From SIG603 sp964369415 (GTDB lineage: Bacteria > Bacillota > Clostridia > Oscillospirales > Acutalibacteraceae), in the NCBI GenBank assembly GCA_964369415.1, contig CAYJFP010000001.1, forward strand, positions 62,001 through 126,000: a stretch of 64,000 nucleotides of DNA. The letters run 5' to 3'. Of this stretch, positions 9,174 to 17,319 are shown one piece after another; position 1 is the first letter of the stretch; every line of letters starts with the position of its first letter. The notes under the pieces were generated by a model, which was given only the letters and a program-made list of their open reading frames with translations, was not told the DNA's origin and ran no database searches. The position numbers were made by a program, and so were the translations under genes.

Positions 9174-10085
9174 TTAACCTTCTACAAGCTCTTTAAGTAG
9201 TTTTGGAAGCTCTTCGCCCATTGTTTCATCCGAAAACTGACAAGTACCGACAACCTTGTGTCCGCCACCGCCGTATTTCAGCATTAACTTTCCAACGTCT
9301 ATACTTGCTGTTTTGTTAAGAACAGAATATCCAACCGCACAGCTACAACCCATTCCGCCTCTACCGCTAACTATCCACGCAGATATGTTTTGTTCTGGAT
9401 ATAGACTATAAATCAAGAATCTATTGCCTGTATAAATTGGATCTACCCCTCTTAAATCGCTGATGATTACATCTTTTTCGACTTTTGTATACTGTTTAAC
9501 CATCTCGATAAACTTATCGTTTTGCTCCCAATATATTTCAATTCTCTCTTTTACATCAGGTAAGTCAAGAATTTCTTCTATGCTCATTTCAAGACAACAG
9601 TCAATAAGTTTTTCCATTAAGACGTAGTTAGAAATAGTAAAGTTTCTCCATCTTCCTAGTCCAGTTCTAGGGTCCATTAAGTATCCTAAAAGCACCCAGC
9701 CCGTAGGCTTTTGAATTTCGTCAGCAGTGAGCATAGCCGCATCAACCTTGTCAACTGCCTCCATCATCTCTGTTAAATGTGGAAAAGTCTCTTCAGCACC
9801 GTAGTATTCATAAATAATTCTTGCACATGAAGGAGCATATCTGCTCTCGCCTTTGTACTTACCCTCAAGCTCGTTTCTCTCATGCTCGCTTGAGTGATGG
9901 TCAAACCACAGGCCACACCCTTCTACATAAGGAACATTTGCAAGACAGTCATCAGGACCTATCTCGACAAGTCCGTCTTGTAAATCCTTTGGATGTGCAA
10001 ACTTCCAGTGGTCGATTATACCAGCTTTCTTTAGAAGTGCAGCGCATGCCAATCCATCAAAATCTGAACGTGTAACTAATCTCAT
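9174..10085 (-). CDS. DHH-family phosphoesterase
   Basis: A 303-residue DHH/DHHA1 protein. The first metal-site aspartates are in SDFDG (residues 7-11), the name-giving DHH motif is at 62-64 (FDHHSSE), and the C-terminal DHHA1 substrate motif GGGGH is at 272-276. The family includes oligoribonucleases (NrnA), cyclic dinucleotide phosphodiesterases and exopolyphosphatase-like enzymes; the substrate is undetermined, although the related group is often labelled exopolyphosphatase. No membrane segments, so cytosolic. Confidence 0.8.
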   Translation of the reverse strand: MRLVTRSDFDGLACAALLKKAGIIDHWKFAHPKDLQDGLVEIGPDDCLANVPYVEGCGLWFDHHSSEHERNELEGKYKGESRYAPSCARIIYEYYGAEETFPHLTEMMEAVDKVDAAMLTADEIQKPTGWVLLGYLMDPRTGLGRWRNFTISNYVLMEKLIDCCLEMSIEEILDLPDVKERIEIYWEQNDKFIEMVKQYTKVEKDVIISDLRGVDPIYTGNRFLIYSLYPEQNISAWIVSGRGGMGCSCAVGYSVLNKTASIDVGKLMLKYGGGGHKVVGTCQFSDETMGEELPKLLKELVEG

Positions 10086-10189
10086 ATCAAAACTCCATTC
10101 CGCCGCTTAGCAGCTTAATTATTTATTTTTTTATGCCAAAAGGCACTTATTTATACCGCAAATAAATAATTTGCAGTTCATTGCATTTT

Positions 10190-10777
10190 TTACTGATAAT
10201 ATCTCATCTGCGCTATAACTTTCCCTAAAATTTGAACTTCTTCGGGATAAATCGGCGAAAAATCTTCATTTTCAGGCTGAAGCCTTACTTTTCCATCTTC
10301 TAAGTAAAAGGTTTTTACTGTAGCCTCTTCATTATCTACCAATGCTACGACCACATCACCGTTTCTAACAGAAGATGTCTTTTCTGCGATTACATAGTCG
10401 CCGTCTAAAATTCCAATATTTTTCATGCTTAACCCCTTGATAGTAAGGGCAAAAAGCTCTCTGTTTCCTTTGTCCGCAAACGGCAGATATCCTTGTATCT
10501 CCTCTACCGCAAGAATCGGCACTCCTGCTGTGACTGTTCCTAAAATCGGAACATGTGCAGTCGCCTGTGCACCACTTATGCTTATGGCTCTATTTTTTCC
10601 GACATTTCTATTGATGAGCCCCATTTTTTCAAGTGACTTTAAATGGGCGTGAACCGTAGATGTCGACGAAAGCCCTGTTGCGGCACAAATTTCTCTTACA
10701 GTTGGCGGAATCCCTCTTGTCATTTCTCTTTTCAAGTACTCGTATACTTTAAGTTGACTATTCGTCAATTTTTTCAT
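10190..10777 (-). CDS. lexA: LexA repressor
   Basis: SOS repressor, 195 residues. The N-terminal winged helix-turn-helix (about 1-65) contains PTVREICAATGLSSTSTVH. The autocleavage site is Ala84-Gly85 in TVTAGVP and the catalytic dyad is Ser117 (GLSM) and Lys155 (ATVKTFY), so RecA-stimulated self-cleavage should work. GGAG lies eight bases upstream of the ATG. I found no GAACNNNNGTTC-type Firmicute SOS box in the 85 bp before the gene; instead the promoter overlaps a palindrome repeated in a tandem array. Confidence 0.95.
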   Translation of the reverse strand: MKKLTNSQLKVYEYLKREMTRGIPPTVREICAATGLSSTSTVHAHLKSLEKMGLINRNVGKNRAISISGAQATAHVPILGTVTAGVPILAVEEIQGYLPFADKGNRELFALTIKGLSMKNIGILDGDYVIAEKTSSVRNGDVVVALVDNEEATVKTFYLEDGKVRLQPENEDFSPIYPEEVQILGKVIAQMRYYQ

Positions 10778-10848
10778 CTTACCAACTCCGAATATTTATT
10801 TCGCTGAAGAAAATAAAGATATTTCTGTGGCGATACCTGTACATTTTT

Positions 10849-10878
10849 ATTATATCATAAAACTTAGCGTAAGCTAAG
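10849..10878 (-). promoter_or_regulatory. Putative lexA promoter overlapping a 16-bp palindrome
   Basis: On the minus strand the -10 is TATAAT (10854-10849). The -35 region lies inside the palindrome CTTAGC-TTAC-GCTAAG (10878-10863). The same arrangement of palindrome plus TATAAT recurs in each unit of the adjoining tandem array. The palindrome could be an operator, but this is inference. Confidence 0.45.
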
Positions 10879-11245
10879 CATATTTTTGTTTGCCCAATAC
10901 AATTAATTTTTAATTTTGGGCACCATTTGAGGTTATTATATCCTAAACTTAGCGTAAGCTAAGTCATCCTTGCTTGTCCGATACAATGNNNNNNNNNNNN
11001 NNNNNNNNNNNNNNNNNNNNNNNNNNNNNNNNNNNNNNNNNNNNNNNNNNNNNNNNNNNNNNNNNNNNNNNNNNNNNNNNNNNNNNNNTTCTCTTACATG
11101 GTCAAAATTTTTAATTTTGGGCACCATTTGAGGTTATTATATCCTTAAACTTAGCGTAAGCTAAGTCATCCTTGCTTGTCCGATACAATGTTCTCTTACA
11201 TGGTCAAAATTTTTAATTTTGGGCACCATTTGAGGTTATTATATC
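10855..11245. repeat. Tandem array of about 102-bp units, interrupted by an assembly gap
   Basis: Units begin with the palindrome CTTAGC-GTAA-GCTAAG at 10863, 10948 and 11150. Each continues with CATCCTTGCTTGTCCGATAC-like sequence, an AT-rich stretch and GGGCACCATTTGAGG, and ends in TTATTATATC. The first unit (85 bp) is degenerate and lacks the middle part; the later units are nearly identical and measure 102 bp if the N gap is counted as zero. Each unit holds, on the minus strand, TATAAT followed about 10 bp later by an ATG; in the intact unit this opens a 22-codon frame. The array fills the space upstream of lexA. Confidence 0.85.
10989..11088. other. Assembly gap (100 N) inside the tandem array
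   Basis: Exactly 100 Ns, the usual placeholder for a gap of unknown size. The bases on either side abut perfectly in the phase of the repeat unit, as comparison with the uninterrupted copy at 11150-11245 shows. The real copy number is therefore unknown and the gap could be zero or any multiple of one unit. Confidence 0.95.
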
Positions 11246-11409
11246 ACATATTTTTAAAAATTCAAACAGTTGTTTTAATTTTTATTAAAATAATCTTTTT
11301 AGTTAATTAATTAACGTGTTTTTTCTACATATCTTTATTGTTAACATAATAAATAATAATTATTTAAGCTTTATTAATAGGATTGTAACAAATAAAATTT
11401 TATATCGGT

Positions 11410-11535
11410 TATAATATAAATGTACTTAAGAGATGACCGCAACATTTCTTGGTACAAGTTCTACCCTCCTCAATTTATACCCCCCTCAAATTATTGAAAA
11501 CAGGACTGACTATGTCGGTCCTGTTTTCATTTGCG
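11410..11535 (+). ncRNA. Candidate small RNA with two C-rich motifs
   Basis: A consensus -10 TATAAT (11410-11415) with a poor -35, followed by about 110 nt without an ORF and ending in a 15-bp terminator hairpin (11496-11528, one G-T pair, loop TAT). Between them are a small hairpin CTTG-GTA-CAAG (11449-11459) and two unpaired-looking C-rich stretches, TACCCTCCTC (11462-11471) and TACCCCCCTC (11478-11487), both complementary to Shine-Dalgarno sequences. No match to T-box, SRP, 6S or other RNA I recognise. The class is inference from layout. Confidence 0.5.
11496..11531 (+). terminator. Intrinsic terminator of the candidate small RNA
   Basis: GAAAACAGGACTGAC (11496-11510) pairs with GTCGGTCCTGTTTTC (11514-11528). 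The T-tract is the TTTTC of the stem plus ATTT, so it is moderately strong. Confidence 0.7.
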
Positions 11536-11626
11536 CATTTTTAAAAAGGTATATTAACAAATACTCTTTTTTGCACATTTTTACAATAGTTTAGACCCGA
11601 TTTGCAATGTTTATTTATTAATTTAG

Positions 11627-11635
11627 TGTTATAAT
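11627..11635 (+). promoter_or_regulatory. Extended -10 promoter of the uronate operon
   Basis: TGTTATAAT, that is TG-N-TATAAT, at 11627-11635 with no good -35 (extended -10 promoters can dispense with it). It lies 35 bp before the first operon gene, leaving a short leader with CGGAGG. Confidence 0.6.
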
Positions 11636-11669
11636 CTATACATACAATTCAAATTTCGGAGGTATTTTT

Positions 11670-12431
11670 ATGAAAATAGGCTTACAAATGTTTACATTAA
11701 GAGAATTTATGCAGACAGAAAAAGATATGAATTACACTTTAGGCAAGATTGCAAAAATCGGCTATAAATATGTTCAAATTTCAGGTGGTGGCGCTATTGA
11801 CCCCAAAATTTTGAGAAACATATGCGATTTTCATGGTTTGAAAATTGTACTTACGCATGTTTCACCCGATAGAATTTTAAACGAGAGTGAAAAATTAGTC
11901 GAAGAACATGAGATTTTAGGCTGTGACTACATTGGTTTAGGTGCTATGCCTGCTAAATACAAAGATAAAGGCTTTGTGGAAAATTTTATTGAGGAGTTTA
12001 AAGTGCCTGCTCAGATTTTTAAAAAATCAGGCAAACTTTTCATGTATCATAATCACGCTTTCGAATTTGAAAAATATGAAGGCAAAACAATTTTAGAGAT
12101 GCTAAAAGACGGATTTGATTCCGACGAAATGGGCTTTACACTCGATACTTACTGGGTTCAAGAGGGTGGCGGAGATGTTGTTTCATGGTTTGAAAAATTC
12201 AAAGACAGGACCCCTATAATTCATCTTAAGGACATGGGAGTTAGTAATGGAGAAAAAGTTATGAAGCCGATTTACGAGGGCAATATTAACTTTAATGCTC
12301 TTTTAGAAAAATTAAACACTTGGGATAATGTAAAATACGCACTTTACGAGCAAGACGTGTGTGAAGGCAGTCCATTTGACTGTTCAAAACTTACTTTTGA
12401 AAATCTAATTAACAACGGCTGGGAGGCTTAA
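11670..12431 (+). CDS. Sugar phosphate isomerase/epimerase family protein (TIM barrel) I
   Basis: A 253-residue AP-endonuclease-2-type TIM barrel. Visible metal-site elements are THVS (62-65), YHNH with its following FEF (126-132), LDTYW with Asp159, and IHLKDM (184-189). Relatives act as isomerases, epimerases or lyases on keto sugars, including E. coli YcjR on 3-keto-gulosides. First gene of a seven-gene operon, 2 bp before the next. CGGAGG precedes the ATG. The actual reaction is unknown; pairing with Gfo/Idh dehydrogenases suggests a 3-keto-glycoside substrate. Confidence 0.8.
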   Translation: MKIGLQMFTLREFMQTEKDMNYTLGKIAKIGYKYVQISGGGAIDPKILRNICDFHGLKIVLTHVSPDRILNESEKLVEEHEILGCDYIGLGAMPAKYKDKGFVENFIEEFKVPAQIFKKSGKLFMYHNHAFEFEKYEGKTILEMLKDGFDSDEMGFTLDTYWVQEGGGDVVSWFEKFKDRTPIIHLKDMGVSNGEKVMKPIYEGNINFNALLEKLNTWDNVKYALYEQDVCEGSPFDCSKLTFENLINNGWEA

Positions 12432-12433
12432 TA

Positions 12434-13588
12434 ATGAGTAAAATAAAGCTTGGAATAATCGGAATAGGAAATATGGGTTCCGCCCATATAGGAAACATAC
12501 TTAGCGGCAAATGCCCTGAAATAGAGGTGACAGCGGTAGCCGACAGGCTTGAAAGCCGTAGAAATAAGGCAAGAGAGACACTTGGCAAAAGCGTTCAATT
12601 TTTTTGTGAAGGTGACGAGCTTATAGAAAACGGGAATGTCGATGCTGTTTTAATTGCAGTTCCTCACTATGACCATCCGACTCTTGCGATAAAGGCCTTT
12701 GAAAAAGGAATAAACGTCATGTGTGAAAAACCCGCAGGTGTATACACAAAACAAGTTAGAGAGATGAACCAAGTAGCCGAAAACAGCGGAAAAGTCTTTG
12801 GAATGATGTTTAATCAAAGGACTAACGAACTATACCGAAAAATGAAAAAAATTGTCTCTAGCGGTGAACTTGGAGAGATTAGGCGAGTTAACTGGATTGT
12901 AACGAATTGGTTTAGGACTCAGTATTACTATGATTCAGGCGACTGGAGGGCAACTTGGAATGGTGAAGGCGGCGGCGTTCTTTTAAATCAGTGCCCACAC
13001 AACATTGACTTGCTTCAATGGATTTGCGGCATGCCGACTAAGGTAAGCTCTTTTATGACCGAAGGCAAATGGCACGACATCGAAGTTGAAGATGATGTAA
13101 GCACCTTTATGGAGTTTGAAAACGGTGCGACAGGAGTTTTCATCACCACTACAGGCGAAGCGCCTGGCACAAACCGATTTGAAATCATTTTAGACGGCGG
13201 AAAAATGGTGTGCGAAAACGGAAAACTCATTATTCAAAGGCTTGAAGAGAAATTAAGCAGTCATATTTACAGCAGCAAAGAAGCCTTTTCAAATCCAAAA
13301 ACCAATACAGAAATTATAGAGCCAAATGGTGAAGAAAGTGCTCATTCAGGCGTTTTAAACGCTTTTGCAGCAAATATTTTACGAGGTGAAGCTCTAGTAG
13401 CAAACGGAAAAGAAGGTATAAACGGACTTATGCTGTCTAATGCTATGCACCTCTCATCTTGGCTTAACAAAACTGTAAGTCTTCCTATAGACGAGGATTT
13501 ATTCTTAAATTTACTTAATGAAAAGCGTAAAAATTCAAGACATAAAGCACAAGTGGACATTGTAAGCGATACAGGTTCAAGTTATTAA
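12434..13588 (+). CDS. Gfo/Idh/MocA family oxidoreductase I
   Basis: A 384-residue NAD(P)-dependent sugar dehydrogenase type. The Rossmann motif GIGNMGSAHIG is at 10-20, the cofactor/catalytic EKP at 98-100, and the C-terminal domain has GGGVLLNQCPHNIDL near 184-198, whose Asn/His carry the substrate-site role in the family. It starts 2 bp after the upstream isomerase stop, so the two are probably translationally coupled. Substrate not determinable; the operon implies a uronic acid or glucuronide. Confidence 0.85.
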   Translation: MSKIKLGIIGIGNMGSAHIGNILSGKCPEIEVTAVADRLESRRNKARETLGKSVQFFCEGDELIENGNVDAVLIAVPHYDHPTLAIKAFEKGINVMCEKPAGVYTKQVREMNQVAENSGKVFGMMFNQRTNELYRKMKKIVSSGELGEIRRVNWIVTNWFRTQYYYDSGDWRATWNGEGGGVLLNQCPHNIDLLQWICGMPTKVSSFMTEGKWHDIEVEDDVSTFMEFENGATGVFITTTGEAPGTNRFEIILDGGKMVCENGKLIIQRLEEKLSSHIYSSKEAFSNPKTNTEIIEPNGEESAHSGVLNAFAANILRGEALVANGKEGINGLMLSNAMHLSSWLNKTVSLPIDEDLFLNLLNEKRKNSRHKAQVDIVSDTGSSY

Positions 13589-13603
13589 GAAAGGTATTTT
13601 ATT

Positions 13604-14443
13604 ATGAGAAAATATATGATAAGTGGTTTTTCCGATGAGATAAGTCCTGACTTTAACCGACAAATCGAAGTTTTAAACTCTTTTGGTGTGAGCTTTATGG
13701 AAATCCGTGGAGTCGATGGCAAAAATATTTCTGAATGCACTATAGATGAGGTTAAATCAATTAAAGAAAAACTTGATAAAAACCATATTTCTGTTTCCGC
13801 TGTCGGTTCACCTATCGGAAAAGTATCGATTGAATCAGATTTTGATGAACACTTTACTCTTTTTAAGCATATTTGTGAGATTGCAAAAATACTTGAAACT
13901 AAGTATATTAGGATGTTTTCATTTTACACCTCTTCAAAAAAAGAGGATGAAAGCGAAGTCATCAAGAGACTTTCTATATTGATTGACTACGCTAAAAACC
14001 ATGATTTAATCTTGCTTCATGAAAACGAAAAGGGGATTTACGGCGACACTGCCGACTGCTGTCTTAATCTTATGAAAAAACTCTACTGCGAAAACTTTAA
14101 GGCAATTTTTGACTTCGCAAATTTCATCGAGTGTAAAGAAGATACTCTAAACGCCTATAAAATGCTAAAACCTTATATCGAATACATACATGTAAAGGAC
14201 AGTGACGAAAATAAAATTGTGCCAATCGGAATGGGCAAATCTAATGCAAATGAGATATTAAGGGATCTTCTTTTCAATAATTACAGTGGTTTTTTCTCTA
14301 TGGAGCCACATTTGACTGATTTCAGTGGACTGTCAAATCTTGAAAAAGGTGAGAAAAAATCTAGAATCCTTGACGATTCTGAGTTTGCATGGCATATTGC
14401 TTTAAATTCTCTTAAAGCTGTTCTATATGATTTGGAGGGATAA
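13604..14443 (+). CDS. Sugar phosphate isomerase/epimerase family protein (TIM barrel) II
   Basis: A second TIM-barrel isomerase (279 residues), clearly divergent from the first. Metal-site candidates are the Glu in LLHENEKG near 141, the Asp in IFDFAN near 168, YIHVKDSD near 196 and a late Glu in MEPH near 230. AAGGTATTTT precedes the ATG. It sits between the two Gfo/Idh dehydrogenases, giving two alternating isomerase/dehydrogenase pairs. Specific role unknown. Confidence 0.78.
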   Translation: MRKYMISGFSDEISPDFNRQIEVLNSFGVSFMEIRGVDGKNISECTIDEVKSIKEKLDKNHISVSAVGSPIGKVSIESDFDEHFTLFKHICEIAKILETKYIRMFSFYTSSKKEDESEVIKRLSILIDYAKNHDLILLHENEKGIYGDTADCCLNLMKKLYCENFKAIFDFANFIECKEDTLNAYKMLKPYIEYIHVKDSDENKIVPIGMGKSNANEILRDLLFNNYSGFFSMEPHLTDFSGLSNLEKGEKKSRILDDSEFAWHIALNSLKAVLYDLEG

Positions 14444-14445
14444 TC

Positions 14446-15444
14446 ATGAGTAATAAACTTTCTGTAGCCATAGTCGGATGCGGTGCTATAGCCCCAGTTC
14501 ACGCCAACGCACTGTCAAAACTATCTGAAATTGAAATATCCGGCTTTTGTGATACTGATTTAAGTAAGGCACAAAAACTTAGTTCTGAATTTGGCGGAAA
14601 AGCCTTTGACGACTTTGAAACTATGATAAATGAACTTGATTTATACTGCATTCATATTTGCACACCACATTTTTTACATCTTCCTATGATAAAGAAGTGC
14701 TACGAGAATGGCATTGCCGTTTTTTGTGAAAAGCCACCCATAATCGACCGCAGTCAATGGGAAGAGCTTATGACTATCGAAAGTGATAGAATCGGGTTTT
14801 GCTTTCAAAACCGCTATAATCCAGAAGTTATATATATGAAAAAGCTTATTGAGAGCAAAAAATGCGGTAAGTTTTTAGGTGCAAGGGCATTTGTCACATG
14901 GAAAAGAGATGAAGACTACTACCTAAAAAGTGCTTGGCGTGGAAAAAAGGCCACCGAAGGCGGTGGTGCACTAATAAATCAAACTATACATACTCTAGAC
15001 TTGATTATCCATCTCATGGGCAAGCCTGATTCGGTAGATTCCGCCCTATTCAATAGGCATTTGAAAGGCATAATAGAAGTAGAGGACACGGTGGATGCAT
15101 ACTTAAAATACGATAATTATTCGGCACTCTTTTACGCCACAACAGCGCACTCTAGCGATTCAAAAGTATTTCTAGAAATTGAATGTGAAGATCTAAGCCT
15201 GAGATACGAGGAAGACAGTTTAATCATTACTTATAGCGATGGCAAAACAGAAAATATTAGCTTAGAGCACGCTTTAGAGGTTTTTGAAAAATCTTACTGG
15301 GGCAAAAGCCATTTTATGTGTATTGTTGATTTTTATAAAGCCTTGTCACTTGGTGAAAAAGCGCCTATATGCAAAGAAAACATAAGTGATACTATAGATA
15401 TAATGCTAAAAATTTATGAAAGTGAACGAGGTGAAGTTAGATGA
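14446..15444 (+). CDS. Gfo/Idh/MocA family oxidoreductase II
   Basis: A 332-residue dehydrogenase with the Rossmann motif GCGAIAPVHA (11-20), EKPP near 95-98 and GGGALINQTIHTLDL near 175-189. The His-Asp spacing matches the family active site. TTGGAGG lies upstream and the 3' end overlaps uxuA by 4 bp (ATGA), indicating coupled translation. Low similarity to the first dehydrogenase suggests a different sugar or the reverse step rather than a recent duplication. Confidence 0.85.
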   Translation: MSNKLSVAIVGCGAIAPVHANALSKLSEIEISGFCDTDLSKAQKLSSEFGGKAFDDFETMINELDLYCIHICTPHFLHLPMIKKCYENGIAVFCEKPPIIDRSQWEELMTIESDRIGFCFQNRYNPEVIYMKKLIESKKCGKFLGARAFVTWKRDEDYYLKSAWRGKKATEGGGALINQTIHTLDLIIHLMGKPDSVDSALFNRHLKGIIEVEDTVDAYLKYDNYSALFYATTAHSSDSKVFLEIECEDLSLRYEEDSLIITYSDGKTENISLEHALEVFEKSYWGKSHFMCIVDFYKALSLGEKAPICKENISDTIDIMLKIYESERGEVR

Positions 15445-16493
15445 AAATGTCATTTAGATGGTACGGGCAAGACGATCCGGTTAGCCTACAGCATATAAGG
15501 CAAATACCTGGAATGAGAAGTATAGTTTCGGCAGTTTACGATGTAAAACCTGGTGAAATTTGGGAAAAAGATAGCCTTGAGAATATTAAGGAAGAATGTG
15601 AACAAAACGGTCTTGTTTTTGACGTAATAGAGTCAATTCCTGTTTCAGAAGATATTAAACTAGGAAGAGAAAACGCTGAAAAGTTAACCGAAAACTACAT
15701 AGAAAACATTAGAAGATGTGCTGAAATCGGCATAAAATGCATAACTTACAACTTCATGCCCGTCTTTGACTGGACAAGAACACAGCTAGATAGATTATTA
15801 GATGACGGCTCGACTACCTTAGTGCTTTATCAAGAACAGTTAAAGGGTATCGACCCTTTAAAAGACGATATCAGCCTTCCCGGCTGGGACGCAAGTTACA
15901 GTAAAGAGGAAGTGCGAAAGCTCATCAGCGATTACAGAGATTTAGGTGAAGAGGGCTTGTGGAAAAACCTTGAATTTTTCTTAAAGAAGGTTATACCTGT
16001 CGCCGAAGAATGTGGTGTAAAGATGGCGATTCATCCAGACGATCCGCCATACTCAATCTTCTCTTTGCCAAGAATTATCACATGTGAAAAAAATTTAGAC
16101 CGCTTTTTGTCTATTGTCGACAGTCCCTATAACTGTCTTTGTCTTTGCACGGGTAGCCTAGGCTGTGTAAAAAGCAACAATGTAATTTCCTTAATAGAAA
16201 AATATGCAAAAATGGACAGAATCGCCTTTGTCCATATGAGAAATGTAAAAGTTTTTGACGACAACAGCTTTGAAGAAAGTGCACATCTTTCAAGCTGTGG
16301 CAGCCTTGACATGTACGGCATTGTAAAGGCTCTTTCTGACAATGATTACGAAGGCTATATTCGCCCTGATCATGGCAGAATGATTTGGGGAGAAAGCGGA
16401 AAAGCTGGCTATGGCCTTTACGACAGGGCACTTGGTGCTACTTACATAAACGGATTATTTGAGGCTTGTAAAAAGGCAAAGGAGGATAAATAA
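15441..16493 (+). CDS. uxuA: Mannonate dehydratase
   Basis: Dehydrates D-mannonate to 2-keto-3-deoxygluconate. The N-terminus FRWYGQDDPVSLQHIRQIPG and the internal HPDDPP (about residue 195), CLCTGSLG (about 233) and RPDHGR near 311 are hallmarks of the UxuA family, a Mn/Fe-dependent TIM-barrel enzyme. 350 residues, the usual length. Places the operon firmly in the glucuronate (Ashwell) pathway; the downstream kdgK and kdgA genes are not in the window. Confidence 0.95.
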   Translation: MKMSFRWYGQDDPVSLQHIRQIPGMRSIVSAVYDVKPGEIWEKDSLENIKEECEQNGLVFDVIESIPVSEDIKLGRENAEKLTENYIENIRRCAEIGIKCITYNFMPVFDWTRTQLDRLLDDGSTTLVLYQEQLKGIDPLKDDISLPGWDASYSKEEVRKLISDYRDLGEEGLWKNLEFFLKKVIPVAEECGVKMAIHPDDPPYSIFSLPRIITCEKNLDRFLSIVDSPYNCLCLCTGSLGCVKSNNVISLIEKYAKMDRIAFVHMRNVKVFDDNSFEESAHLSSCGSLDMYGIVKALSDNDYEGYIRPDHGRMIWGESGKAGYGLYDRALGATYINGLFEACKKAKEDK

Positions 16494-17318
16494 ATGGTTG
16501 ATTTAAATGGTAAAATTGCTGTTATAACAGGTGCTGGAGGAGTTCTCTGCGGACATTTTGCAAAAACACTTGCAAAATCTGGCGCAAAAGTTGCACTTCT
16601 TGATATAGACTTAGAAAAAGCTAAGGCAATCTCTGATGAAATAAATAAAAACGGTGGCACATCAAAGGCTTACAAATGTAACGTTCTTGAAAAAAGTGCT
16701 TGTCTTGAAGTAGCAGAAAACGTAGCAAAGGACTTTGGCGCTTGTGACATCTTGATAAACGGAGCGGGCGGCAATAAACCCACTGCAACAACAGACCAAG
16801 AATACTACACCCCTGATTTTGAAGGAAAAAGTTTTTTCGACTTAGATGTAGACGCTACCGACTTTGTTTTTAAGCTTAATTTTTTAGGAACCTTGATTCC
16901 GACCCAGTGTTTTGCAAATCAAATGATTGGAAAAGAAGACTGCACTATCGTCAATATTAGCAGTATGAATGCTTTTACTCCACTTACAAAAATTCCCGCC
17001 TATTCAGGAGCTAAGGCGGCGGTTTCAAACTTTACTAAATGGCTTGCAGTTCACTTTTCAAAGGAAAACATCCGTGTAAACGCCATAGCACCAGGTTTTT
17101 TTGCTACTGAACAAAACCGAGCCTTGCTTTGGAATGACGACGGAACACCGACTAAAAGAAGTGAAAAGATAATTTCTGCGACTCCCATGGGACGTTTTGG
17201 AAACCCTGAAGAGCTCGACGGTGCTTTATTATTCTTAATCGACAAAAAAAGTTCGGCGTTTATCACAGGCGTCGTTCTGCCTGTAGACGGCGGATTCTCA
17301 GCCTATAGCGGGGTGTAA
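16494..17318 (+). CDS. uxuB: SDR-family D-mannonate oxidoreductase (fructuronate reductase)
   Basis: A 274-residue short-chain dehydrogenase with the cofactor motif TGAGGVLCG (12-20), NGAGG near 89, the catalytic Ser in NISSMNAF and YSGAK near 167. Firmicutes commonly use an SDR enzyme (UxuB/YjmF type) between uxuA and uxaC for the D-fructuronate/D-mannonate step instead of the long-chain enterobacterial UxuB. The position between uxuA and uxaC supports that. AGGAGG precedes the ATG by eight bases. Confidence 0.85.
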   Translation: MVDLNGKIAVITGAGGVLCGHFAKTLAKSGAKVALLDIDLEKAKAISDEINKNGGTSKAYKCNVLEKSACLEVAENVAKDFGACDILINGAGGNKPTATTDQEYYTPDFEGKSFFDLDVDATDFVFKLNFLGTLIPTQCFANQMIGKEDCTIVNISSMNAFTPLTKIPAYSGAKAAVSNFTKWLAVHFSKENIRVNAIAPGFFATEQNRALLWNDDGTPTKRSEKIISATPMGRFGNPEELDGALLFLIDKKSSAFITGVVLPVDGGFSAYSGV

Positions 17319-17319
17319 C

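Larger units (their letters stand above)
11246..11669 (+). other. AT-rich intergenic region before the uronate operon
   Basis: About 424 bp without a protein gene. It contains an extremely AT-rich segment (11246-11400), the candidate small RNA described separately (about 11410-11535), a spacer, and the extended -10 promoter of the uronate operon near 11630. Confidence 0.7.

Noticed and set aside
10936..11127. Minus-strand open frame crossing the first N gap
   Set aside because: It exists only because Ns are read as sense codons and the real gap length is unknown; only the short frame within each repeat unit is seen.
10855..11245. CRISPR array
   Set aside because: The whole 102-bp unit repeats with no variable spacers, and no cas genes are nearby.
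11430..11500. T-box or other amino-acid riboswitch before the uronate operon
   Set aside because: No AGGGTGGNACCGCG element or specifier stem; the segment ends in its own terminator well before the operon promoter.
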